64,000 bases of DNA from CADCWK01 sp965218235 (GCA_965218235.1 OZ244596.1:1178001-1242000), one strand, 5' to 3'. Counted from the stretch's first letter, positions 43,685 to 53,228 are shown. The notes: generated by a model from the sequence alone, not told the origin. Translations and numbers: made by a program.

Positions 43685-44181
43685 TAGGCGAGATCGCCAA
43701 ATTCAACCGGTTGGGTTTATCGATTCAGTCCTTCGCGTCGTTGGCCCGACCGTGAATGGATCGGGCTCAGAGACGATAACCGGGCGGATTTCGGGTTCAA
43801 GGATCGATCCAAATCGTCACGTCACATTAGGCGTGGCCAGGCGGCTTCACGGTGCGCATTCCGGTTCGCCGACCACACCCCTTGAGTGTCCGGCCAGCCG
43901 TTTGGCAACATCGTTCCTGAGCCCGATCCATTCATGGTCGGGATGGCGTTATCGCCCTGCAGGGCGATGGCCGCTGCGGCGGCCGGGCTCGCAAGCGTCG
44001 CCCCCACGAAGAGACCGGCGCCTGACCACCTGTGCGATTTACCCCCTCGCCGGGCAAGCCGCCGCACGCGATGTGCTACGGTTGAGCCATCGGTGGTCAC
44101 CCGCGGGCGCGGGGCATCCCACGGTCTGCCCGAAACCGCTGTCGGCGACCGGGAGCGCCATCGTCCCATCGGGAGCCATGC

Positions 44182-45528
44182 GTGGGCGTCGGGATCGAAA
44201 TCGGCATTCTGATCATCCTCATCTTCGCCAACGGCATCTTCTCCATGTCCGAGATCGCCGTCGTCTCGTCCCGGCGCGCTCGCCTCCAGCAGGCGGCCGA
44301 TGCCGGCGACGCCGGGGCGCAGTCTGCCCTCCGGCTCAGCGAGAACCCGGGCCGGTTCCTCTCGACCGTCCAGGTCGGAATCACGCTGATCGGCGTCCTG
44401 TCCGGCGCCTTCGGTGGCGCCGCCCTCTCCAGCCGGCTCTCCCCGCTGCTCGAGCCGCTCCCGGTCGTCGGCGCCAGCGCCGACACGCTGTCCTTCGTCC
44501 TGGTCGTCGTCGTCATCACCTATCTGTCGCTGATCCTGGGCGAGCTCGTGCCCAAGCGGATCGGCCTGTCCAACCCGGAGCGGATCGCCTCGCTGATCGC
44601 TCCACCGATGACGACGCTGGCGCGGATCGCCGCGCCGGTCATCACCTTCCTCGAAGGCAGCACCCAGCTCGTCCTGCGGATCCTCCCGTTCCGGCAGAGC
44701 GAGGAGCCGCCCGTGACCGAGTCCGAGATCTCGGTCCTGCTCGATCAGGGCACGGAAGCTGGTGTCTTCGTCGAGGCCGAGCGCGACCTGATCGGCCGCA
44801 TCTTCGAGCTGGGCGACCAGCGGACCGTCAACCTGATGACTCCGCGGCCGGAAGTGACCTGGCTGGACCTTGAGGATTCGTTCGACATCAACCGCGAACT
44901 GATCGTCGCCTCCCACCGCTCGATCTTCCCCGTCGCGATGGCCAGCCTGGACGACCTGCGCGGCGTCGTCCGGGCCAAGGACATCCTCGGCGATCTCCAG
45001 GCCGGCACGATCCGGGAACTGGAGACGTATATCCGGCCCGCCGAGTTCGTTCCGGAGGGCCTGCCTGCGCTGCGGTTGCTGGAGACGTTCAAGCGGGCCA
45101 GTGACCCGATGGCGATCGTGGTCGACGAGTACGGCGGCACCCAGGGCATCGTCACCCTGCATGACGTCCTCGAGGCCATCGTCGGGGACCTCGGCGAGGA
45201 GGGCCCGACCGACGATCCGGACACCGTCCTCCGCCCGGATGGCTCATGGCTGCTGGACGGGATGGTCCCAGTCGACCGCTTCGTCGAGCTGCTCGACCTC
45301 GGGTCGGTCCCACACGACGAGGAGGGGGAGTACAACACCCTCGGCGGCTTCGTCATGGCCCGGACGGGGCGCATTCCCCAGGAGTGCGAGACGTTCGAGT
45401 GGCACCACTGGAGCTTCGAGGTCATCGACATGGATGGCAACCGGGTCGACAAGGTCGTCGCCACCCGAATCGCCGACGAACCGGACCCGGTTGTGGGCGA
45501 GCCCGTCGAGAACATGGCCGTCCAGTAA
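44182..45528 (+). CDS. CNNM/CorC-type membrane protein with CBS domains
   Basis: 448 residues from GTG 44182 with GGGAG seven bases upstream. The N-terminal DUF21/CNNM region has MSEIAVVSSRRARLQQAADA and SLILGELVPKRIGLSNPERI. Two CBS domains follow (RTVNLMTPRPEVTWLDLEDS; DPMAIVVDEYGGTQGIVTLH), then a C-terminal CorC_HlyC domain (DTVLRPDGSWLLDGMVPVDR). Relatives transport or sense Mg2+ or other divalent cations. Often mis-named hemolysin. A single gene. Confidence 0.9.
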   Translation: MGVGIEIGILIILIFANGIFSMSEIAVVSSRRARLQQAADAGDAGAQSALRLSENPGRFLSTVQVGITLIGVLSGAFGGAALSSRLSPLLEPLPVVGASADTLSFVLVVVVITYLSLILGELVPKRIGLSNPERIASLIAPPMTTLARIAAPVITFLEGSTQLVLRILPFRQSEEPPVTESEISVLLDQGTEAGVFVEAERDLIGRIFELGDQRTVNLMTPRPEVTWLDLEDSFDINRELIVASHRSIFPVAMASLDDLRGVVRAKDILGDLQAGTIRELETYIRPAEFVPEGLPALRLLETFKRASDPMAIVVDEYGGTQGIVTLHDVLEAIVGDLGEEGPTDDPDTVLRPDGSWLLDGMVPVDRFVELLDLGSVPHDEEGEYNTLGGFVMARTGRIPQECETFEWHHWSFEVIDMDGNRVDKVVATRIADEPDPVVGEPVENMAVQ

Positions 45529-45597
45529 CGTCTGGCGCAAGTCGCGATCGACACGTTCGAGCGGCACGATCAATGGATACCTTCCGTTGATCGCGCT

Positions 45598-45631
45598 CGG
45601 GAGCGGCGACCGTGATGGTCAGCCGCTCCCG
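45598..45631. terminator. hairpin between convergent genes
   Basis: CGGGAGCGGC (45598-45607) and GCCGCTCCCG (45622-45631) form a perfect 10 bp stem, with a further GACC/GGTC pairing inside. It lacks a T-run on either side. Its position between two convergent stops suggests a bidirectional transcription end. Confidence 0.5.
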
Positions 45632-45666
45632 CCTGATGATCGGTTATTCGATCGAACCGTCCGCTG

Positions 45667-46773
45667 CTAGACCTCGGGCGTGGCGACCGGGGTGGCGCTG
45701 TCCAGGTCCTGGTCCTGCCCCGTCCCAGCCTCGACGACCGGCGTCCCGGCCGGTGTCGCGCCCCCGGCCAGCGGCGGGATGGCGATCTCGACGACGGTGA
45801 ACGGCAGATCGGGTGCGCCGGTCTCGCGGGTGTCCAGTTGCGAGTTGCAGACCAGCACGGTGCCCCGGTCGGTCAGGGCGATCGTCGTCGGGAAGGCGAA
45901 GGCCGGATCGCTGAAGGCGTCGATGAACGTCGCCGTGCCCGCGTCGTCGCTCAGCCGGAGGCGGCTGATCTGGCCGACGGAGTTCTGGCAGACGTAGAGC
46001 ACGTCGCCATCGAGCGCGAGCCCGTCGCCGCCCGTCAGGTCAGCGTCGCCGATGTCGATCGCGCTGACCTCACCGCTCGCGACGGTGTAGCGGTAAAGGG
46101 ACGCCGTTCCACTGTCGATGATGACGACATGTGTCTCATCGGTGGTCAGCTGGAGTCCGTTGGCGTTGAAGCCCTCGCCGTACTCGTAGACCGTCCCCTC
46201 GAAGCTGACGAACTCCGACTCCCCGAGCTGACCGTCCCCGGCGGAAATGATCCAGAGCTGCGGGGTCGTCGAGTCGCTGAAGTAACCGGTTCCGTCGGAA
46301 CTGACCGTGACGTCGTTGACGAATGTCGACCCCGATTCGAGGTCATTGGACGCCTGCCCGATCAGTGTGCCGTCGACGGTATCGAAGACCGCCGCCTGCC
46401 CCGTCGCCGCGCCGCTGACCCAGAGCCGACCGGCCTCGTCGACCTTGAGCCCGTTGACGCTGGTCAGACCCTGTTCGGCCCCATCGAGGAAGATGGCCGC
46501 CTCGCCGGTCGTCAGGTCGCCACGATAGATCATGCCGGTGGCGTTGCTCCCGACATAGAACGTCCCTGTGGCGCGGTCGAACGCGACCCCCTCGGGGAAG
46601 ACCCCGTCACCCGGCAGGTCATAGACCGTCGTCTCGAACCCGGCTTCGGGCGTCCCACCCGTCTGCGCGAGGGCGCCAGTTCGGCGTGAAATCGTCGCGT
46701 TTGCTACAAATACTCCGGCACCCGCCATGATGGGAACGAGCGTCCTTCGGGTCATCCTTATGTCTGACTTCAT
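45667..46773 (-). CDS. exported SMP-30/gluconolactonase-like beta-propeller
   Basis: 368 residues from ATG 46773 (AGGAG upstream). The N-terminus MTRRTLVPIMAGAGVFVANA is a Tat-type signal. A six-bladed propeller follows with FPEGVAFDRATGTFYVGSNA, GLKVDEAGRLWVSG, NANGLQLTTDETHVVII and GGDGLALDGDVLYVCQNSVG, the ligand-bearing segments of SMP-30 sugar lactonases. The C-terminus is a Thr/Pro/Ala tail ending SATPVATPEV. Whether it is a lactonase or only a binding propeller cannot be told. Confidence 0.75.
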   Translation of the reverse strand: MKSDIRMTRRTLVPIMAGAGVFVANATISRRTGALAQTGGTPEAGFETTVYDLPGDGVFPEGVAFDRATGTFYVGSNATGMIYRGDLTTGEAAIFLDGAEQGLTSVNGLKVDEAGRLWVSGAATGQAAVFDTVDGTLIGQASNDLESGSTFVNDVTVSSDGTGYFSDSTTPQLWIISAGDGQLGESEFVSFEGTVYEYGEGFNANGLQLTTDETHVVIIDSGTASLYRYTVASGEVSAIDIGDADLTGGDGLALDGDVLYVCQNSVGQISRLRLSDDAGTATFIDAFSDPAFAFPTTIALTDRGTVLVCNSQLDTRETGAPDLPFTVVEIAIPPLAGGATPAGTPVVEAGTGQDQDLDSATPVATPEV

Positions 46774-46909
46774 GTCGATCTCCTGTCCGATGCTGTCTGA
46801 TCCTGACGGCCACCGCGCTGACGCGCTTTCCGCCCTGACCGACTCCCTCGCCGGTTTCGCGCCATGGGATCAGCCCCATTCGCATACGAATCGCCTGGTT
46901 GGGCCAGGC

Positions 46910-46952
46910 CGGGTGGGTCAACCCGGTCGGACCCGCCCAGTTGACCCACCCG
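46910..46952. promoter_or_regulatory. perfect 13 bp inverted repeat in a 570 bp divergent intergenic region
   Basis: CGGGTGGGTCAAC (46910-46922) and GTTGACCCACCCG (46940-46952) face each other across 17 bases. They lie between the exported propeller gene and the LuxR-type regulator. An AT-rich patch at 47008-47050 next to them is the likely promoter zone. It may be an operator or an mRNA hairpin. I see no gene in 46774-47345. Confidence 0.45.
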
Positions 46953-47345
46953 GATCGGGTGTCGGAGTCACTGGCGGATCGATTCACGGGGGTGCCGGAT
47001 TCCATTTTTTCGTATCTTTCCATCGATCTTTGGTATCTCAAATTAAGAAAATGACGGAATTTACCAAACGAATCGCGGATCCCCAATCGATACAAGTCGA
47101 TCCGGCTCATCAGTTAATCGTGACCATAGTCCCGTTGAGTCATGGCCGCTCGGCCCCTACACTTGCCATGAGACGCGTCGAATCGAGCCTGCGACCTGGC
47201 TCCAGCCCACGGAGCGGTCGGGGCGTGGACGGTGTCTGTGCCCGGTGCCTGCCTGTCTCACTCAATGGACAACCTGGTGACCGAGAACGTCGTGACCGAT
47301 CGGCGCCCCGACTGGCATGGGTGTCGCCAGAAAGAGGAAATCGTC

Positions 47346-48125
47346 ATGACCGAGACCGCGTCCGAGCAGACAGTCGCGAAGACGATCCGGGTCCTGATCG
47401 TCGAGCGCGAATCGCTGTTCCGCCGGGGCCTGGCCGGGTGCCTGACCCTGGCCCCGGAGCTGGTGCTGGTCGGCAGCGCGGGGACGGCGGACGAAGGGTA
47501 CCGGCTGGCCGATGAGACGGGCCCGGATGTCGCCCTGATCGGCACGACGTTCCAGGAGTCACCCGGTCTGGGGGTCGCCGCCGAGATTCGCCGTCGCCAT
47601 CCGGCCCTCGCGACGATCGTCGTCGCCGCCAACGAGACCGATGATGAGCTGTTCGGCGCGATCCGGGCGGGCGCCTCGGCCTACACCGGCAAGGACGTCA
47701 ACGAGCAGGTCCTGATCGACCTGATCCGGCGGTCGGCGACCGGGGAGTACGTCATCAACGAGCAGTTGCTCGACAAGCCGTACGTCGCGGCCCGTGTGCT
47801 GGACCAGTTCCGCAACGCGACCAGCAGCGATCTCGCCCCCACGAGCGCCTTCGCCCCGCTGACCGACCGGGAACTCGACATTCTTCGCAGCATCAGCGAC
47901 GGGATGACCAACGCCGAGATCGGATTCTCACTCGGGATCAGCGCCCAGACCGTCAAGAACCACGTCACGTCGATCCTGCGGAAGCTGGCCGTGAACGACC
48001 GCACCCAGGCCGTCGTCACCGCCCTGCGCCGGGGCTGGCTCACGATCGACGACCACCCCTCCGCCAACGGCCGCCAACCAACCCCACTCCCGACCGAGGG
48101 CCGCTCGCGCAAGTCATCGAACTAG
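47346..48125 (+). CDS. LuxR/NarL-family regulator with a degenerate receiver
   Basis: 259 residues from ATG 47346 (AGAGGAAA upstream). The receiver-like domain starts IRVLIVERESLFRRGLAGCL, but the phosphoacceptor position reads DVALIGTTF with Gly66 in place of Asp, and the acidic pair is reduced to Glu. The conserved Lys (AYTGKDV) remains. The C-terminal LuxR helix-turn-helix is canonical: LTDRELDILRSISDGMTNAE, then LGISAQTVKNHVTSILRKL. It therefore probably works without His-Asp phosphorylation. No kinase gene is near. Confidence 0.85.
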   Translation: MTETASEQTVAKTIRVLIVERESLFRRGLAGCLTLAPELVLVGSAGTADEGYRLADETGPDVALIGTTFQESPGLGVAAEIRRRHPALATIVVAANETDDELFGAIRAGASAYTGKDVNEQVLIDLIRRSATGEYVINEQLLDKPYVAARVLDQFRNATSSDLAPTSAFAPLTDRELDILRSISDGMTNAEIGFSLGISAQTVKNHVTSILRKLAVNDRTQAVVTALRRGWLTIDDHPSANGRQPTPLPTEGRSRKSSN

Positions 48126-48196
48126 TCTCCGCCGTTTCTCCGGAATGGCCCTCCAGACGGCTGGCAATTGCGACGGTCATCCTGTCCTGGGACGCC

Positions 48197-48721
48197 TCAC
48201 GCCGACGTTGGGATGTGCCTGGCGAGACGACGGAGCGACCTGGCCAGGCTACGACGCAGGATCGGTCGGTAAAGTTCAGCCCCAGGAAGGCGCAGACCGC
48301 CCGCCCAGGCGATTCGTGTGCCGCCCGGAACCGTGACGGCGGCCATCCCGGCATACAGTATCCGTCCCTGCATCCAGCACCAGCCTGGCCGGAGTACAAC
48401 CGTGAAACGGTCATGGATCCCGGCGACCCCCTGCACGTCCGCTTCCAGTCGATCCCCTTCGACACGAGTGATCGACAGGGAGCGGACGTGCCACTCCGAC
48501 CGCGGCACCGACCGTTCGAGGTCGCTGACGTACGCCCAGACCACGTCGAGCGGCGCGGGAATCACCTGCTCGATGACGACCGCTCCGCGGATTCCTCCCG
48601 CCAGAACGTGCAACCGGCGAATAGGGTCGAGCTCTGCGACCGGCCAGCCGTTGACGGGGAGGACTCCGTCTGATCTGGAATCACGCTGAGGCCGTTTAAG
48701 GTCATCGCCGCTGGCTCTCAT
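48197..48721 (-). CDS. SRPBCC (START-like) domain protein
   Basis: 174 residues from ATG 48721, whose ATGA overlaps the stop of the ECF sigma gene; GGGAGG lies eleven bases upstream. The fold is recognisable from VVIEQVIPAPLDVVWAYVSD, RSEWHVRSLSITRVEGDRLE and FTVVLRPGWCWMQGRILYAG, a polyketide-cyclase/START-like ligand-binding domain. It is the last gene of a DoxX/sigma/SRPBCC operon and may be a target or modulator of that sigma factor. Confidence 0.7.
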   Translation of the reverse strand: MRASGDDLKRPQRDSRSDGVLPVNGWPVAELDPIRRLHVLAGGIRGAVVIEQVIPAPLDVVWAYVSDLERSVPRSEWHVRSLSITRVEGDRLEADVQGVAGIHDRFTVVLRPGWCWMQGRILYAGMAAVTVPGGTRIAWAGGLRLPGAELYRPILRRSLARSLRRLARHIPTSA

Positions 48722-49275
48722 CGGCCCCATGCCTCCCGGAAGTGTCGACGCGCGCGGTGCAGACGCGATTTGACCGTTCCTGTTGGCACGGCCAGCAGTG
48801 ACGCGACGCTCGATTCATCCAACCCTTCGAGATCTCTCAGGACCAGCACGGCCCGGTGTTCCGGAGCCAGCCGCTCAAGGATGTCCCGGATGTCCGCCGC
48901 GACGGTGGTATCGCCAGGAGCCGGCAGGTCGGTCAGTTCGGTCGTCGGCATGCGCGTGCGACGCCGGGCGATCCGGATGGCCTCGCGAGTGGCGATCGAC
49001 CGGACCCAGCCGTAGAGCGCCGCTGGCTCGCGGAGTGACGGTAGCCCGCGCAGGATGGCGATCAGTGATTCCTGAGTCGCGTCGGGTGCGTCAGTCAGCG
49101 CAATCGGCCCGCAGATACGGGCGACGTATGGCTCCAACTGGTCGAGCAGGTCATGGAGCGCCATGGTGTCGCCCCGCTGCGCGGCGCGAACCAGGTTCGT
49201 GGTGCGTTCGGTGGCGTCCAGACGCGTGACGCCTCCTGCCCATGCCTCGGGTGGTGAGAAAAACGGTCCGCGCAT
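48718..49275 (-). CDS. ECF-type RNA polymerase sigma factor
   Basis: 185 residues from ATG 49275, one base after the stop of the DoxX gene. Region 2 is seen in TTNLVRAAQRGDTMALHDLL and ALTDAPDATQESLIAILRGL. Region 4 is LERLAPEHRAVLVLRDLEGL, then AVPTGTVKSRLHRARRHFRE. There is no anti-sigma gene beside it; the flanking DoxX membrane protein and SRPBCC protein are the only operon partners, so one of them may regulate it. Confidence 0.88.
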   Translation of the reverse strand: MRGPFFSPPEAWAGGVTRLDATERTTNLVRAAQRGDTMALHDLLDQLEPYVARICGPIALTDAPDATQESLIAILRGLPSLREPAALYGWVRSIATREAIRIARRRTRMPTTELTDLPAPGDTTVAADIRDILERLAPEHRAVLVLRDLEGLDESSVASLLAVPTGTVKSRLHRARRHFREAWGR

Positions 49276-49276
49276 C

Positions 49277-49894
49277 TCAGAGTCGGGTGGATGCGGCCGG
49301 ACCGGAAAGGCGTTGCCAGCGCCAGCTTCCCACCGCAAGGGCGCTGCTATCGACCGTCGACAGGAACCAGCTCCCGGCGGCGAGAACGGCAACAGCGTAG
49401 TCGAACTGTGCACCGATTCCGAGCGAGACGACCATGGCACTCCCGAAGGCGAGCAGTAGGAGAGCCGCACCAACCGCTGCCAGTTGGGTGCGCAGGCCAA
49501 TGACCAACATCGCTCCCAGGACGGACTCCCCGATCGTCGCCAGAACCGCGAGGGTGGAGGCCCACGATGCAGGCAGAAAAGCATTCACCGAACGGGTGTA
49601 GGCAATGAAGTGGTCGAAGTCGCCCCACGAGACCCCGGCTGCTCCCGCCGCTCCCAGGAGACCAAATCGATCGGCAACGGAGCCCAGGAATGTCAGTCCG
49701 ACCAGGATGCGTAGCCCGGCGTTCAGCCAACGGACCCGGCCGTGGGTCAGAGCGAGCCCTACGAAAGCGGCTACGATCACGCCGTCGTAGAGGGATTTGT
49801 CGCCCGGCTCGTCAACCCACACCCATTGCCCAGCCATCCATGCGACTTGCGCGATCAGCGCCAGCCGGAGTGCGATACGTGCATACCGTCCCAT
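49277..49894 (-). CDS. DoxX-like membrane protein
   Basis: 205 residues from ATG 49894 with AGGAGG upstream. At least five hydrophobic segments. LVGLTFLGSVADRFGLLGAA and FDHFIAYTRSVNAFLPASWA match the DoxX/DoxD pattern in this position, and TIGESVLGAMLVIGLRTQLA is the usual third helix. First gene of the operon. In relatives DoxX proteins act in redox or thiosulfate metabolism or as membrane anchors of oxidative-stress complexes. Confidence 0.7.
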   Translation of the reverse strand: MGRYARIALRLALIAQVAWMAGQWVWVDEPGDKSLYDGVIVAAFVGLALTHGRVRWLNAGLRILVGLTFLGSVADRFGLLGAAGAAGVSWGDFDHFIAYTRSVNAFLPASWASTLAVLATIGESVLGAMLVIGLRTQLAAVGAALLLLAFGSAMVVSLGIGAQFDYAVAVLAAGSWFLSTVDSSALAVGSWRWQRLSGPAASTRL

Positions 49895-50159
49895 GCCGTA
49901 ACCTCCTGGTCGTCACGCACCGGTCATTGGATGATCCGGGACCGTGATCCCGCCCGGAACACGCATGACGAGCGGCGAAGACCGTCCCCCTTGCTCGACG
50001 GCAAGATCAGGCGCCGTCTGTAACCAAGAGAGGTGAGACTGACACGAAAGGTTCCATCGGAGCGTCGCTGCGACGATCACCTGACGAACCGGGGGTGCGA
50101 TCAGCAGACGGATACGACGTGCGACCCAGCGACCTGGACAATGCTCCCCGCCCCGCGGG

Positions 50160-51422
50160 TCAAACCGAACTGGCGACGATGTCGCTCAGCCGGGCCCAGC
50201 GCGGCGGGGAGTCGACGGCGCCGGGCCAGTTCTCGGGCCGGCCACCGGTCGCCCAGCCCGAGCCGAGGTCGCGGTTGGCGAGGACGGCGAGACTGAGGCC
50301 GGAGCGTGGGTCGGCCCAGACCAGGCAGCCGGACTGGCCGATGTGGCAGATCGTGGCGGGCGAGGTCAGGTCGCCCGTCCAGTGAGCCGCCTTGTCGCCC
50401 CGGACTTCCCAGCCGAACGCCCACGGGCAGACAGCCCACTCCCGCAGACCGGGAATGCCGCCCGGCAGCGGAGCATCGACCCGGCGAGCCGTCATTGGTG
50501 ATCGCGGCGGGTTCGCCGATGGCAGCGGGACGGCCGCACCGGCCGTCTGGTCGGAGGTCATCATCCGGACACTGGCGGCGCTGACGCCGCCGACCCGCGT
50601 GCCATGAACCGATCCCTCGGTGAAGGCGCCGGCGAACCGGGCCAGGTCGGCGGCCGTCGCGAAGAGTCCGCCCGACGGCGAGCCGAGCGTCCGGCCGTAG
50701 GCGGTGTTGGCGATCCGGTCCGGCCCGTACCGGCGGGCCAGCAGCGTCGCGACCTCGTCGGTTGGGCGGAACGTCGCTCCGCTCAGGCCGGCGGGACGGA
50801 GGACAAGATCGGTCGCCACCTCCTGAAACGGCATCCGGGACGCAGCCGCGACGAGCCCGCCGAGCACCCAGTAACCAACGTTGCTGTAGATGACCCGCTC
50901 TCCCGGCGGCATGGTGAGCGGGACGGCGGCGGCGGATTCGAGGATGTTCGCGAACGATGCCTCGCGGGCGAACAGGCCAGGCAGCTCCGGGTCGTCCTTG
51001 GGCAGCCCGGCGACGTGGCAGAGCAGTTCGCGCGCGGTGATCCGCCGACGGGCGGTCTCGCCGGTCGGCGTCGCGAACTCCGGCAGCCATCGCCGGACTG
51101 GCTCATCGAGATAGAGGTCACCCCGCTCGATCAGCGCCATGACGGCCGCCGCGGTGACGGGTTTGGTCAGCGAGGCGACCGGGTAGTGCGTCGCCGGGGA
51201 GACGTGATCGCCATTGCCGGCCGAGAGCTTGCCGGCGGCGTGCTGCAGGACGATCTCCCCCCGCCAGGCCACCGCCAGCGAGACACCCGGAACCAACCGC
51301 GACGCGACCCAGTCGTCGACCATCGCGGCGGCCAGCGCCAGCCGGTCGGCCCGGGGGGCCATCGGCCACCCCGCGCTCGGGCCGTCGCCCGTCGTCCGCT
51401 CACTCATCGTCTGCTCACCCAT
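50160..51422 (-). CDS. serine hydrolase, beta-lactamase/esterase family
   Basis: 420 residues from ATG 51422 (ATG 51407 is equally plausible). The class C/esterase-type penicillin-binding fold is indicated by HYPVASLTKPVTAAAVMALI with the Ser-x-x-Lys nucleophile motif (SLTK), YSNVGYWVLGGLVAAASRMP with Tyr-x-Asn, and CHIGQSGCLVWADP in the KTG position, where His-x-Gly replaces Lys-Thr-Gly. Absence of a signal peptide suggests a cytoplasmic esterase or amidohydrolase rather than a beta-lactamase. Confidence 0.8.
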   Translation of the reverse strand: MGEQTMSERTTGDGPSAGWPMAPRADRLALAAAMVDDWVASRLVPGVSLAVAWRGEIVLQHAAGKLSAGNGDHVSPATHYPVASLTKPVTAAAVMALIERGDLYLDEPVRRWLPEFATPTGETARRRITARELLCHVAGLPKDDPELPGLFAREASFANILESAAAVPLTMPPGERVIYSNVGYWVLGGLVAAASRMPFQEVATDLVLRPAGLSGATFRPTDEVATLLARRYGPDRIANTAYGRTLGSPSGGLFATAADLARFAGAFTEGSVHGTRVGGVSAASVRMMTSDQTAGAAVPLPSANPPRSPMTARRVDAPLPGGIPGLREWAVCPWAFGWEVRGDKAAHWTGDLTSPATICHIGQSGCLVWADPRSGLSLAVLANRDLGSGWATGGRPENWPGAVDSPPRWARLSDIVASSV

Positions 51423-51549
51423 CGAATCCCAATCGCCTCACTGACTGAATACCGCGGCGGGCGAGCACGCAGACGCCCGAACGCGCTACGCATGGTAGCG
51501 GGTCCGGGCGTCCGGAATCAGATCGTGTTGCGATACCGGCTGAAGATAT

Positions 51550-53076
51550 CTACCCAGCGATGGCGACGGCGGCCGGTGCGTCCGCCGCGACGGGCACAGC
51601 AACCTCGCCGGAGCGGCCACCCTCGAGGCTGTGCGGCAGCTCCTGGATGAAGCCGGCGAACCGGCCCACGAACGCCCGGGGAAGCGACCCGCGCAGGGTC
51701 GCGCCATCCTCGTCATAGGCACTGTCTTCGACGCGGCCCAGCCGGTGGAAGCGGTCGACCAGCTCCTGCCGGTCGAACGGGATTCGGACCCGGACCGGAA
51801 CGAAGTCGTACTCTGCCTCCAGGGTCACCTCGACGGCGCTCATCATCGTGTCGAGCCCGTAGCCGTTGCGGGCCGAGATCGGCACCGCCCGGGCCAGCAC
51901 GTCGGCGCCGACCGCCCGCTCGATCGCGGCGCGAACCGTCGGATCGAGCCCGTCGAACCCTTCGGGGCCGAGCGCGTCGATCTTGTTCAGCGCCAGCACG
52001 ATCGGCTTGTCGTCCGCGCCGAGTTCCTCCAGCACGTCCGCCACCGTCGCGGCCTGCTCGGCCACGTTGGGGTGGGTGACATCGAGGACATGGACGAGGA
52101 CGCTGGCCTCGTTGATCTCCTCGAGCGTCGCGCGGAAGGCGGCGACGAGGGTCGTCGGCAGGTTGTTGATGAAGCCGACCGTGTCGGTCATCAGGACGGC
52201 CCGGCCGCTCGGGAAGCGGGCCTGCCGCGTCGTCGGGTCCAGCGTCGCGAACAGCTTGTCCTCGGACAGGACCGTCGCGCCGGTGAACGTGTTGAGCAGC
52301 GTGCTCTTGCCGGCGTTGGTGTAGCCGACGAGGGCGACGATCGGCGCCTGGTTGTCGCGCCGCTGGCCGCGGTACAGGTCACGGTGCGTCTCGACCTGCT
52401 CGAGCTGCTTCTTGAGGAAGCTGACGCGGGCACCGGCCTCGCGGCGGTCGGCCTCGAGCTGGGTCTCACCGGGGCCGCGCAGCCCGACGCCACCGGCGGC
52501 CTGCCGGGAGAGGTGAGTCCACATTCGGGTCAGTCGGGGCAGGCGGTACTGGAGCTGGGCGAGTTCGACCTGGAGGCGGCCCTCGTGGGTCTGGGCCCGG
52601 CGGGCGAAGACATCGAGGATCAGAGCGGTCCGGTCGATGACCAGGACGCCGAGCTCGGTCTCGAGGTTGCGCTGCTGGGCCGGAGACAGCTCGGCGTCGA
52701 CGATGATGATGTCGTAGTGGAGCGCCTCGCGGAGATGCTGGATCTCCTGGAGCTTGCCGGAGCCGACGAAGGTGCCCGGCACGGGGTGCGGCAGCTTCTG
52801 GGTGACGGTTCCGACGACGACGACATCGACCGTGCCGGCGAGCCGCTCGAGCTCGCCCAGGGAGTCGTCGATGCTCCACAGGTTGCCGGGCTCATCGAAG
52901 TCGACGGCGAGCAGCAGGGCCTTCTGGGCCGGGCGGTCCGTGGGGTACGGGCGCTCGGACGGCGGGGCGGTGTAGTGCTCGACGGCTTCGGAGAAGGTGG
53001 GGACGGGAGCGTCGGTCTTGCGGCGTTTGTTGCTGGACAGGGGCAAACCCTCGGGAATGATGCGTGTGGCCAGCAT
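51550..53076 (-). CDS. hflX: ribosome-associated GTPase HflX
   Basis: 508 residues. The N-terminal HflX domain contains KALLLAVDFDE, VPGTFVGSGKLQEIQHLREA, AELSPAQQRNLETELGVLVI and GLRGPGETQLEADRREAGAR. The GTPase domain has G1 GYTNAGKST, G3 DTVGFI and G4 NKID. HflX splits or rescues stalled 70S ribosomes, often under heat or antibiotic stress. The extra C-terminal 20 residues are Ala/Val-rich. Confidence 0.95.
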   Translation of the reverse strand: MLATRIIPEGLPLSSNKRRKTDAPVPTFSEAVEHYTAPPSERPYPTDRPAQKALLLAVDFDEPGNLWSIDDSLGELERLAGTVDVVVVGTVTQKLPHPVPGTFVGSGKLQEIQHLREALHYDIIIVDAELSPAQQRNLETELGVLVIDRTALILDVFARRAQTHEGRLQVELAQLQYRLPRLTRMWTHLSRQAAGGVGLRGPGETQLEADRREAGARVSFLKKQLEQVETHRDLYRGQRRDNQAPIVALVGYTNAGKSTLLNTFTGATVLSEDKLFATLDPTTRQARFPSGRAVLMTDTVGFINNLPTTLVAAFRATLEEINEASVLVHVLDVTHPNVAEQAATVADVLEELGADDKPIVLALNKIDALGPEGFDGLDPTVRAAIERAVGADVLARAVPISARNGYGLDTMMSAVEVTLEAEYDFVPVRVRIPFDRQELVDRFHRLGRVEDSAYDEDGATLRGSLPRAFVGRFAGFIQELPHSLEGGRSGEVAVPVAADAPAAVAIAG

Positions 53077-53228
53077 TGGTCACAGGCGGCGAATGGTCGC
53101 GGCACAGGGGCCGGGTCGGGCGACCGTGACAGGCGAGGGCGGCCCAACCGGCTGTTCCGACTCTCCTAATTATACGCCATCGTGTCATCCTGATTGCTCG
53201 GATCGAGTAAAACCATTGAGGCAGCAAT

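Larger units (their letters stand above)
42774..44007. repeat. large inverted-repeat (REP-type) element interrupted by IS copy 3
   Basis: The left arm begins GTAGGGGTGACGCTTGCGAG at 42774 and includes CGGCCGCCGCAGCGGCC. Its reverse complement closes the element at 43967-44007. A second matching block, GACCGTGAATGGATCGGGCT (43748-43767), pairs with AGCCCGATCCATTCATGGTC (43920-43939). Removing the 863 bp IS rejoins the left arm. The inner palindrome ATCGCCCTGCAGGGCGAT resembles that of the element at 38459-38610 (TCGCCCCGCGGGGCGA). Confidence 0.6.
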
